A stretch of DNA of 64,000 nt from Phycisphaerales bacterium (GTDB taxonomy: Bacteria; Planctomycetota; Phycisphaerae; Phycisphaerales; UBA1924), in assembly GCA_028289195.1 (NCBI GenBank), contig JANQQR010000005.1, positions 62,001 to 126,000 of the forward strand, written 5' to 3'. Numbering within the stretch: position 1 is the stretch's first letter; each line of letters opens with the position of its first letter. The notes under the pieces were generated by a model that did no database searches, was not told the DNA's origin, and saw nothing but the letters and a program-made list of their open reading frames with translations. The translations under genes were made by a program, and so were the position numbers. Shown here one piece after another: positions 36,481-43,741 of this stretch.

Positions 36481-37488
36481 CTAGAGGTCGCGACCGCGCA
36501 AGCCGCCGTGAGTGAGATAGAAGTGTGCGGGGTATCGCCGGTCGCCGAATTCGAATTCATGCACCGGTCCGGCCTTCTCCCGTCCCGATGCGCCGAGCCC
36601 ATCGGCTTCCGGTTTCACAATTCGAGCGGATCCGTCGAACATCGCGACGGTCGACCGAGCGCCGGGCTGCATCCAGTGCCTCTCCTTCGAGTCATGGCAT
36701 GCGGGGGCTAGCCAGTACGCTACCTTCCGGTCGGGCGTAGCGACGTGGTTCATCGATCCACACGTCAGGTACGAGAGTGTGAGCGGCGAACCTTCCCAGA
36801 CATCTGTCCATTCTGGATACAGTCTCGATTGCAGACCGCTGCCCACGGAGACAAGCCTGTCGTCGATCTGTGCGCTCATCGTGAAGCGGTACGATCCTAG
36901 CTCGATCCCATCCATTATTGGATCATCGAGTGGTCGTAGTGCACCGCCATCGCTCCGCACCAGTTCACGCCATCGCGCGAACGACTCGAGGCCCTTCTCG
37001 TCCGCCGGGCTCAGCAGCACGTCCTGGATCATCGCCGGCCCGCTGGCGCTGACGAGGTAGGGCCCGAGCGTCGCGAAATAGAAATCCAGCATCGACCCCT
37101 CGGCGACGCGGCCTTCCAGGCGCATCTCCTCTTCGCCTCGCCGAATCGGCCGGACGGTCGCCATGCCGCTCACGCCCCGGGAATCCGCGGGGAACGCCCA
37201 GCCGTTCGTTGGGTCGTGCGCGACGCACATGAATACTGCAGGCACGACCGCCCCGTCCAGCGCTCGGGTCTCGGGTCCGTGTGGGAATCGGCTTTCGTGA
37301 TCTAGTGAGAACGCCAGCGTCGCCTTCCCGTGCTCGCCCATGTTCTGCACGCAGCGTTCGATCCGTGCGCGCTCGCGCAATTCGGGGATCAGCACAGCGA
37401 CACCGAGCGTCAGAGCGCCGCCGGCGGCCAGCAGGGTGACCGCCAGTTCGAGGCGCGTGAAACCCTGCCTTGGTCGCTGCGTTCTCAT
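36481..37488 (-). CDS. Prepilin-type N-terminal methylation protein (pseudopilin)
   Basis: 335 residues. A short basic leader ends at the prepilin-peptidase site GFTRLE (about residues 9-14), followed by a hydrophobic helix to about residue 33 and ELRERARIERCVQNMGEHGK, a usual planctomycete pseudopilin neck. The globular part is specific to this protein; near the C-terminus RSTVAMFDGSARIV resembles the DG-containing segment of H-X9-DG planctomycete pseudopilins. No other pilus or type II secretion genes are adjacent. It is divergent from the ABC permease gene and followed by the dihydrouridine synthase gene 22 nt downstream. Confidence 0.8.
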   Translation of the reverse strand: MRTQRPRQGFTRLELAVTLLAAGGALTLGVAVLIPELRERARIERCVQNMGEHGKATLAFSLDHESRFPHGPETRALDGAVVPAVFMCVAHDPTNGWAFPADSRGVSGMATVRPIRRGEEEMRLEGRVAEGSMLDFYFATLGPYLVSASGPAMIQDVLLSPADEKGLESFARWRELVRSDGGALRPLDDPIMDGIELGSYRFTMSAQIDDRLVSVGSGLQSRLYPEWTDVWEGSPLTLSYLTCGSMNHVATPDRKVAYWLAPACHDSKERHWMQPGARSTVAMFDGSARIVKPEADGLGASGREKAGPVHEFEFGDRRYPAHFYLTHGGLRGRDL

Positions 37489-37619
37489 CGGTGCGAGCCC
37501 ATTCCCCACGCAGATACGGAAGCCGGGCCCGCCCAGATGCGGGCACCCGCCGCCCTCCCCTCCATTCTGGGGGCGCAACGCCCGGGATCCCGATCCGAAC
37601 TACTCCCCTGCCTCCCCGG

Positions 37620-37625
37620 TAGGAT
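37620..37625 (+). promoter_or_regulatory. -10-like TAGGAT hexamer, leaderless configuration
   Basis: TAGGAT ends 9 nt before the GTG start of the ABC permease gene. It also overlaps an AGGA that could act as a weak Shine-Dalgarno, so either mode of initiation is possible. Confidence 0.4.
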
Positions 37626-37634
37626 CCTCCAAGC

Positions 37635-39152
37635 GTGTACCAGGCCCTCATCACCCGGCGATACCTCTTCAGCAAGATCATGCCGCTGCTCTCGGTGCTG
37701 GCGGTTATGCTGTGCACCGCCATGGTGCTGGTCGTCTGGTCGGTGATGGGCGGGTTCCTGAACCTGCTGCTGGCCAGCGGCAAGAGCATGATCGGTGACG
37801 TCTCGATCGCCTGGCCGGTGGTCGGGATCTCGCACTACGAGGAACTGATCGATCGCCTCGAGGCCGACCCCTCGATCGACGCGGCGACCCCGATGATCGA
37901 GACTCCCGGGATGCTGAGCCTGCCGGGGGGCGACGTGCGCCTGGTGCAGGTGATGGGCGTAGAACCGGCGGGCTACGACGCGGTGACCGGCTACTACGAA
38001 CGCCTGTGGTGGCGCTACCTCGCAGAGCCCCTGCCCAAGGACGAAGAGCGACGCGATCCGCGCCTCGATGAGCCGCGCCTCGATGAGGTGCTGGAGCACG
38101 GGCGCGTGCTGCGGGAGCCGGACATCGCGACGGGCCTGGATCGCGACGCGATCGCGCTGGGGATCGAGGTGACGCGCAGCAACGCGCGCACGAGCGGTGG
38201 AATCGTCGTGCCCCAGTTCTTCTTCGGGCCCGCCGAGGAAGTGACGCTGCAGGTGATGCCGCTGTCGCGACGGGGTGTTCCGGTGACTGGGGCGGGTCCG
38301 GCGTCGGCGCAGCTGCCGATCGCCAACGAGTTCCGCACGGGCCTGTACGAGGCTGACGCCAACTGGGTGGTCGTGCCCATCGGGCTGCTGCAACGCCTGC
38401 TGCTGATGGACGAGGCCGAGCGCGTGGGAGGCGGCGGGCCGCGCCTGGAGATTGACGAAGACGGCAACGAGAGCTGGGTGGTGCCGGAGGTGATCGGCGT
38501 GGAGCCGTCGCGCGTGACCACCATCCTGATCAAGGCGAGCGAGGGCGTGAGCGCCGACGACTGCGAGGTCGCGACTCGCGCCGTGTACGAGCAGCTGCAC
38601 GCCGACCTGGCGACGCGCGACCGGTACATCCCGGATCCTGCGCGCATCAGCATCTACACCTGGGAGCGCAAGCCCGGGCTGGAGATGTTCATCGCGGCGG
38701 TGAAGAAGGAAACGGCGCTGGTGCTCGTGCTGTTCGGGTTCATCTCGCTGACGGCGGTGTTTCTGGTCTTCGCAATCTTCTGGTCGATGATCAGTGAGAA
38801 GACCAAGGACATCGGCGTGCTGCGGGCGATCGGCGCCAGCCGCGCGGGGATCGCGTGGCTGTTCCTGCGTTACGGCATGGTGATCGGCATCACCGGCTCA
38901 CTGGCGGGCGGGGCGGTGGCGTGGCTGATCGTCGCGAACATCAACCCGATCCACGAGTGGCTCGGTCGTGCGCTGGGCCTCGTGATCTGGGACCCGAGCG
39001 TGTACTACTTCAGCGAGATCCCCAGCGAGCTCGAGGCCGGGAAGGCGACGATCGTGCTGAGCCTGGGCGTGCTGGCCAGTGTGCTGGGCGCGCTGGTGCC
39101 GGCGCTGCGGGCGGCGTGGATGGACCCGGTGAAGGCGCTGCGATTCGAATAG
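37635..39152 (+). CDS. FtsX/LolC-type ABC transporter permease
   Basis: 505 residues with the LolC/E-like layout: one N-terminal membrane helix (about 17-40), a large extracytoplasmic domain (about 45-355) and three C-terminal helices (about 365-395, 410-440 and 460-490). The FtsX block has SMISEKTKDIGVLRAIGASR, and the protein ends AAWMDPVKALRFE. It pairs with the ATPase encoded 2 nt downstream. In Gram-negative bacteria this class extracts lipoproteins from the inner membrane or expels substrates as MacB does. The periplasmic domain is longer than in LolC, so the exact substrate is open. Only one permease is present, implying a homodimer. The start codon is GTG. Confidence 0.86.
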   Translation: MYQALITRRYLFSKIMPLLSVLAVMLCTAMVLVVWSVMGGFLNLLLASGKSMIGDVSIAWPVVGISHYEELIDRLEADPSIDAATPMIETPGMLSLPGGDVRLVQVMGVEPAGYDAVTGYYERLWWRYLAEPLPKDEERRDPRLDEPRLDEVLEHGRVLREPDIATGLDRDAIALGIEVTRSNARTSGGIVVPQFFFGPAEEVTLQVMPLSRRGVPVTGAGPASAQLPIANEFRTGLYEADANWVVVPIGLLQRLLLMDEAERVGGGGPRLEIDEDGNESWVVPEVIGVEPSRVTTILIKASEGVSADDCEVATRAVYEQLHADLATRDRYIPDPARISIYTWERKPGLEMFIAAVKKETALVLVLFGFISLTAVFLVFAIFWSMISEKTKDIGVLRAIGASRAGIAWLFLRYGMVIGITGSLAGGAVAWLIVANINPIHEWLGRALGLVIWDPSVYYFSEIPSELEAGKATIVLSLGVLASVLGALVPALRAAWMDPVKALRFE

Positions 39153-39154
39153 CC

Positions 39155-39877
39155 ATGACCCCGATCCTCGAAGCCACATCGATCTGCAAGACCTATCGCC
39201 TCGGGCGCGTGGACGTGCCGGTGCTGCGCGGGGCGAGCATCGAGGCGGGCGAGGGGGAGTGTGTCGCGGTGCTGGGCGCATCGGGGTCGGGCAAGAGCAC
39301 GCTGCTGCACATCCTCGGCGGGCTGGACCGGCCCGACAGGACCGACGGCGGATCGGTGTCGTTCCGGGGCTCGGCGCTGCAGGACATGTCGGCGGGAGAG
39401 CTCGACCGGTACCGGCGCACGAACGTGGGATTCGTGTTCCAGTTCTATCACCTGCTGCCCGAGTTGAACGTGCTGCAGAACACGCTGCTGGCGCCGATGG
39501 TGCGCAACGGGCGCTTCGCCTACACGAAGCGGTCCGGCGAGCTTCGCACGCGGGCTGAGGGCCTGCTCTCGCGCTTCGGGCTCGGCGAACGACTGCGTCA
39601 CAGGCCGGTGGAATTATCGGGGGGCGAGCGCCAGCGCGTGGCGATCGCGCGGGCGCTGATGAACGAGCCTGACGTGCTGCTCGCCGACGAGCCGACGGGC
39701 AACCTCGATCAGACGACGGGCGCGTCGATCCTCGCCGCGATGATGGAGCTGCGCGCCGAGACCGGGCTCACGATGGTCGTCGTCACGCACGACAAGGCGA
39801 CTGCGCAGCGGGCGGACCGGGTCGTGGAGTTGAGGGACGGGGTGATGGGGGCCAGCGGAGCACCCGTACCCGCCTGA
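39155..39877 (+). CDS. LolD/MacB-type ABC transporter ATP-binding protein
   Basis: 240 residues with a complete nucleotide-binding domain: Walker A GASGSGKST (about 41-49), Q-loop FVFQFYHLLPELNV, signature LSGGERQRVAIARAL and Walker B VLLADEPTGNLD, followed by VVVTHD. The FYHLLPELN stretch is typical of the LolD/MacB/FtsE subfamily. It partners the FtsX-like permease just upstream, with which it should form a 2+2 complex. An insertion of about 10 residues after the Q-loop (RNGRFAYTKRSGE) is slightly unusual. The stop is 19 nt from the convergent lipoprotein gene. Confidence 0.92.
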   Translation: MTPILEATSICKTYRLGRVDVPVLRGASIEAGEGECVAVLGASGSGKSTLLHILGGLDRPDRTDGGSVSFRGSALQDMSAGELDRYRRTNVGFVFQFYHLLPELNVLQNTLLAPMVRNGRFAYTKRSGELRTRAEGLLSRFGLGERLRHRPVELSGGERQRVAIARALMNEPDVLLADEPTGNLDQTTGASILAAMMELRAETGLTMVVVTHDKATAQRADRVVELRDGVMGASGAPVPA

Positions 39878-39896
39878 GGCTGATCGCGGAGCACTC

Positions 39897-40619
39897 TCAG
39901 TGCCCGTCGTGCGCCTGCTTCACGCCGTCGACGTTCGCCCAGTTCCGATTGCCGTTGCGCAGGGCGCGAACGCGCGGATCGTCGAGCAGAATCCTGTGGG
40001 TCAGCGCGCGCCCGGTGTCGGTTCCCCAGTGGTGGTGCGTGCCGGCGACCATGTACGGGAGCACCCAGCGCAGGTCGTTGCTGTTGCCCTCGCTGGTGAT
40101 GCGCACCGACCAGAGGATGTTCGGCGGCGCGTCGCCACGCTCGGGCGCGTTCTCGTTGTCGATGGCGGTGAGGCGGAGGATGCGCCCAAAAGTCAGGTAC
40201 CGCCGAGTGGTGGTGCGATAGCCCCAGTCGTAGTGGCCGTACGTGCCGCTGCGGTGCCCGCCGTATGAGGTGCCGACACCGAATCCCGAGCGAGGTTCCG
40301 TCACGGTCTCGATGGTTTCGAGGGGTTCGGTAACGCCGAAGTCGACCGTGACGAGGACCTGGGCCTCGGACGCAGTGGGCGCCGGGCGGTAGCCGAGGTC
40401 TTCGAGGGCCAGCGCAACATAGTCGGCGTACTCGCGGTATTCGAGGTCGTACTCGCGGATCGGGCCGCCCTCGACCGGGATCATCGTGTAGGTGCTGCCC
40501 CGCTCGAGGCCGCGGTCGGCGGCGAGGCCGGACACCTGCATACGCAGCCCGGGGGCCTTGCAGCCCACCAGCAGCGGCAGCGCAAGACAAACGATCACGA
40601 GTATGGTGCGCGGCTTCAT
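39897..40619 (-). CDS. Lipoprotein of unknown function
   Basis: 240 residues. The signal has a lipobox LVGC with Cys20. The mature part includes ADYVALALEDLGYRPAP and a VTVDFGV strand. A Gly/Tyr/His-rich middle (GTSYGGHRSGTYGHYDWGYR) precedes a beta-rich C-terminal half ending KQAHDGH. The pattern somewhat recalls DUF4136-type envelope lipoproteins, but the match is too weak to assign. The ATG overlaps the stop of the ketosynthase gene as ATGA, so it is the third gene of a coupled operon. Confidence 0.7.
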   Translation of the reverse strand: MKPRTILVIVCLALPLLVGCKAPGLRMQVSGLAADRGLERGSTYTMIPVEGGPIREYDLEYREYADYVALALEDLGYRPAPTASEAQVLVTVDFGVTEPLETIETVTEPRSGFGVGTSYGGHRSGTYGHYDWGYRTTTRRYLTFGRILRLTAIDNENAPERGDAPPNILWSVRITSEGNSNDLRWVLPYMVAGTHHHWGTDTGRALTHRILLDDPRVRALRNGNRNWANVDGVKQAHDGH

Positions 40620-41974
40620 GATGGGTGATGGTAGGAGGGCGCGCCTGTCTCGCACGAGAGGACGAGCGCGCTGTTCTTTGCCCCGAAGGCGAGGCAGTTG
40701 ACGAGTGTGTGCAGAGTCGAGCCAGCGCCGACGGGGCGCGCGTGGATCGGTGTGTAGTCGAGGTCGCAACCGCCCTCGATGTCCGGCTCGTCGAGGTTGA
40801 TCGTCGGGATCGCGAACGGGCCGGATTCGGAGCCATCGAGGTTTGCGAGGCCGGCGAGCGTAGCGACGAGCGCCGCGGCGCCCGACGCGCCCTGGGGGTG
40901 ACCGATCATGGACTTCACGGAGTGGCCCGTCGTGGCGAGCGCGTGGGACTCGCCGAGCGCGGCCTTCACTGCGCGAGTCTCGGCGGCGTCGTTGAGTTGC
41001 GTGGATGTGCCGTGGTAGTGGACGATGTCGATCTGCTCGCGCTCGAGCCCGGCGCCGTCGATCGCCATGGTCATCGCCCGGGCGCACTGGAGCATGTCGG
41101 GATCGGGGCGCACGCGGTGGTAGGCGTCGCAGGTGGCGCCGTAGCCGAGGAGGCGGGCGAGTTCGGGGGCGCCGCGCTGGTGCGCAAAGTCGCGGCGTTC
41201 CAGCACGATCGCCCAGGCTCCCTCGCCGAGCACGAAGCCGTCGCGGCGCACGTCGAAGGGGCGCGAGGCGCTGGATGGAAGGCGCCCGTTGCTGCGGAAG
41301 TCGGTGGTCGAGATCACCTTGAGCAGTTCCATGCCCGCGAGGGTCTCCCAGCGGACGTGGGCGTCGGCGCCGACGACGAGCATCGCGCGCGGCGCTCCGG
41401 GGCGATCGGAACGCAGGGACTCCATCGCCTGGCCGATGGCGTCGCTGGAACTGGCGCACCCCGTTGAGACGCACAGCGACGGCCCGCGCAGGCCGAGGTT
41501 GATCGAGAGTTCGCCCGCGAGGTTGCCGTGGGTGGCGTTGGTGATCGTCCACAGGCTCAGGCCGCGGAGGGCCGATTCCGCGTCGCGGGGTTCGTAGGCG
41601 CGCTGCGCCTGGTCGAGCGTGAAGTCGATGCCCCCGGCGCCGGTGCCGAGGATCAGGCCGATGTCGTCGGCATCGGCGGCGCTGGTGTCGAGCGATGCGC
41701 CTCGAAGCGCTTCGCGGCAGGCGCTGAGCGCCATGGGGACCAGGCACGGCAGGCGCTTCAGGTCCGGCGCATCCATGGAACTGGCGGGGTCGAAGCCCGG
41801 GCACGTGGCGGCAACGGTCGAGCGGATGCGCTCGGCGCCCTCCATGCCTTCCGGGAGGAGCCGGACGCCGGACTCGCCACGGCGCAGCGCGGCGCAGAAC
41901 GACCGGGCGCCGACGCCGATCGGCGAAACCGTCCCCACACCGCTGATGATGATGGGCTCGTGTGCCCGGGTCAC
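40616..41974 (-). CDS. Beta-ketoacyl-ACP synthase (FabF/KAS II-like)
   Basis: 452 residues. Carries out decarboxylative condensation of malonyl-ACP with an acyl chain. The Cys-His-His triad of the elongating ketosynthases is complete: Cys173 in STGCASS, His321 in HYHGTST and His359 in KSMIGHPQGASG, with Lys354 also present. No acyl carrier protein, ketoreductase or other fatty-acid gene is nearby, so it may serve a special lipid or polyketide-like product and not bulk synthesis. The start codon is GTG, 5 nt after the metallopeptidase stop. It overlaps the lipoprotein gene by 4 nt. Confidence 0.88.
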   Translation of the reverse strand: MTRAHEPIIISGVGTVSPIGVGARSFCAALRRGESGVRLLPEGMEGAERIRSTVAATCPGFDPASSMDAPDLKRLPCLVPMALSACREALRGASLDTSAADADDIGLILGTGAGGIDFTLDQAQRAYEPRDAESALRGLSLWTITNATHGNLAGELSINLGLRGPSLCVSTGCASSSDAIGQAMESLRSDRPGAPRAMLVVGADAHVRWETLAGMELLKVISTTDFRSNGRLPSSASRPFDVRRDGFVLGEGAWAIVLERRDFAHQRGAPELARLLGYGATCDAYHRVRPDPDMLQCARAMTMAIDGAGLEREQIDIVHYHGTSTQLNDAAETRAVKAALGESHALATTGHSVKSMIGHPQGASGAAALVATLAGLANLDGSESGPFAIPTINLDEPDIEGGCDLDYTPIHARPVGAGSTLHTLVNCLAFGAKNSALVLSCETGAPSYHHPS

Positions 41975-41978
41975 GTTC

Positions 41979-43367
41979 TCACTTGATCGGCGAGTATCCC
42001 CGCTCGCTCATGATGTCCTGCTTGAAGCCCTCGGCGAGGCGCTGGGGCTCGACGTTGAACCGCGCCTCGAGCGACGCTTCCCAGTCCTTGCCCGACTTGA
42101 TGTCGTCGATCCATTCCTTGAATGAGCGGGGTTTGTGCTTGAGCATGAATCGCACGAGCATATGGCTCACGGGGTAGGAATTCTCGTCGAACCACCCGCC
42201 GTTGAGGTAGGTCTGTCCCATGATCTCGGCCGGGTCGCCCCCGCCGGCGACGAAGTTGCGGGCGTGCTGCCAGTGATCGCGGGGCTCGGGCGAGTAGGCA
42301 GTCAGGTGGCCGGCGATGTAGTCCGCCAGCCCCTCGTTGGCCCAGGTCGGCAAGGGGTACGCCGCACGGTAGCGGTACATGAACGCGTGCACCGTCTCGT
42401 GGATCAGCACCGAGTTGAACGAGACGTCGTTGTCGCTCTTGAAGAACACCGTGAACGTCTCGCCGGCGCGCTGGTGGTTCAGTCCGGCTGCGTTGACTGC
42501 ATTGACGCCGAACACATCGCGCTCGAAACCGATGAAATCGGCCCGCTCGCGGAAGACGAACACCGGGCATTTGCCCATGAACATCGGTGTGCCCGCCGGG
42601 ATCTCCAGCGTGCGCAGGAGGGTGTCGTACATCCGGTCGAGCTCGCGGGTCCACTTCCGGTTCTCTCCGGCCGACAGGTCGCTGTAGAACAGGAACCGGT
42701 CTGTCTCGAACAGGGTGAGCGAGACGCCCGCCTGCTCCTGGAACTGCCGGCACTTGGCCTTCACGGCTTCTGTGAGCGCGGGGATGTCGCTGGGGTCGAT
42801 CGGCGCCCAGGTGTGGGTCTCGCGCGTTTCTTCCTGGCGCAGGTACCCCTCGCGTACGCCTCGGCGCGGGCGCTCGAAGCCCGGTCCCGATCCGGATTCG
42901 CTTTCCTCATCAGCTTCGAACGCGCCCCAAGGGTCCTCGCCCCGTGCATGGAGTTCGATCGCTGTTTCGATCGGTGCTGCGAGCGACGCGTCCGCCTTGC
43001 GGGCGGGCGTGAAGGCGCGCTCGGCGAGGCGCTCGTCGCCGGCGATGAGCATCGTCACGCCGAGCCACACCCAATGCTCGGCGTTGCGACGGTCGATCAC
43101 GCGACGCCCGATCTCGAACGCGTCGGACGCGTCGAATTCGGTCCATGCAACTCCCGAGAGTTCCGAGCCCGAGTTTCGCTCGCCTACGAAGCACGCAGCG
43201 GCGTCCCACGCGTGGATCCACTGCGCACCGGGATCGTCGGTTTCGACGAGTCCGCGGGGCAGTTTCACAGGAGGCGAGACCAGGGTTTGCTCGGGCGGGG
43301 CGCCGATCACGCCCGACACGAACGCGCAGACGCAAAGCAAACCCGGAATGAGCGTGGTGCGCGCCAT
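41979..43367 (-). CDS. Secreted metallopeptidase-like protein (HExxH, gluzincin type)
   Basis: 462 residues. A signal peptide (about 1-22) leads into an N-terminal region of about 200 residues without a recognised domain. A peptidase domain then carries HETVH at 323-327 and the third zinc ligand in NEGLADY with Glu345, 17 residues after the second His, as in MA-clan gluzincins and DUF1570-type planctomycete proteins. The catalytic residues are intact. The substrate is unknown; location is the periplasm or outside. It is first in a three-gene operon with the ketosynthase and a lipoprotein. A TATACT box lies 9 nt before the ATG. Confidence 0.82.
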   Translation of the reverse strand: MARTTLIPGLLCVCAFVSGVIGAPPEQTLVSPPVKLPRGLVETDDPGAQWIHAWDAAACFVGERNSGSELSGVAWTEFDASDAFEIGRRVIDRRNAEHWVWLGVTMLIAGDERLAERAFTPARKADASLAAPIETAIELHARGEDPWGAFEADEESESGSGPGFERPRRGVREGYLRQEETRETHTWAPIDPSDIPALTEAVKAKCRQFQEQAGVSLTLFETDRFLFYSDLSAGENRKWTRELDRMYDTLLRTLEIPAGTPMFMGKCPVFVFRERADFIGFERDVFGVNAVNAAGLNHQRAGETFTVFFKSDNDVSFNSVLIHETVHAFMYRYRAAYPLPTWANEGLADYIAGHLTAYSPEPRDHWQHARNFVAGGGDPAEIMGQTYLNGGWFDENSYPVSHMLVRFMLKHKPRSFKEWIDDIKSGKDWEASLEARFNVEPQRLAEGFKQDIMSERGYSPIK

Positions 43368-43376
43368 GGGGCTGTA

Positions 43377-43382
43377 AGTATA
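43377..43382 (-). promoter_or_regulatory. -10 element TATACT of the metallopeptidase operon
   Basis: On the minus strand TATACT, close to consensus, ends 9 nt before the ATG at 43367. It is the best -10 match in the window and again implies a leaderless or nearly leaderless mRNA. Confidence 0.5.
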
Positions 43383-43601
43383 GGTGTGGCCCCCCAGATC
43401 CCGGTCCGGGAACCTGCCAATGCGGCAGGGGCTGCCGGCGCGGCGCGGGCGCTGGTCAGTTCCTCCGGGCTCGGGGGCACGCAGGGGGCGATTTGAACCG
43501 ATGAGAGGCGTTGTGGGGCGATGTCTGCGTCTGGGCACGGTGTTCGCTACGAACCGATACTCAGACAGCGGGGCACCCCGCGTAGGATTCCCGGGCTGGA
43601 A

Positions 43602-43619
43602 CGGGTTCTCGCGAACCCG
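43602..43619 (+). promoter_or_regulatory. Perfect 7-bp inverted repeat upstream of clpC
   Basis: CGGGTTC and GAACCCG flank TCGC. It could be an operator for a stress regulator or an RNA hairpin in a long leader; sequence alone does not say which. Confidence 0.35.
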
Positions 43620-43705
43620 GAACAAGCCCCCGTCGCCCGGCGTTTTATCGGGTGACGACGACGGATTGGCAGAGGTCCCGGGCCGCGGCTCGGGGCCGAC
43701 GACAG

Positions 43706-43723
43706 GGCGGGCTTCGGCCTGCC
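43706..43723 (+). promoter_or_regulatory. UUCG-tetraloop hairpin just before the clpC ribosome-binding site
   Basis: GGCGGGC and GCCTGCC pair along seven positions (one G-U) around TTCG, a very stable tetraloop, ending 7 nt before the GGAGG at 43731-43735. It could influence ribosome access to the clpC start. Confidence 0.4.
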
Positions 43724-43741
43724 GCGCCGAGGAGGCGTGAC

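Larger units (their letters stand above)
43383..43741. other. Long intergenic region upstream of clpC
   Basis: No convincing gene was found in these roughly 360 bases between the divergent metallopeptidase and clpC genes. It holds several short inverted repeats: CCTGCC-AATGC-GGCAGG at 43413-43429, CGGGTTC-TCGC-GAACCCG at 43602-43619 and a UUCG-type hairpin at 43706-43723. No CIRCE-type element was seen. Confidence 0.55.

Noticed and set aside
37635-39877. Assigning the ABC pair firmly as LolCD
   Set aside because: The permease is longer than LolC and MacB/FtsX-type alternatives fit as well; no lolA or lolB gene is nearby.
43470-43560. Possible tRNA because of a TTTGAACCGATGAG stretch
   Set aside because: No cloverleaf arms, anticodon loop or acceptor pairing could be built around it.
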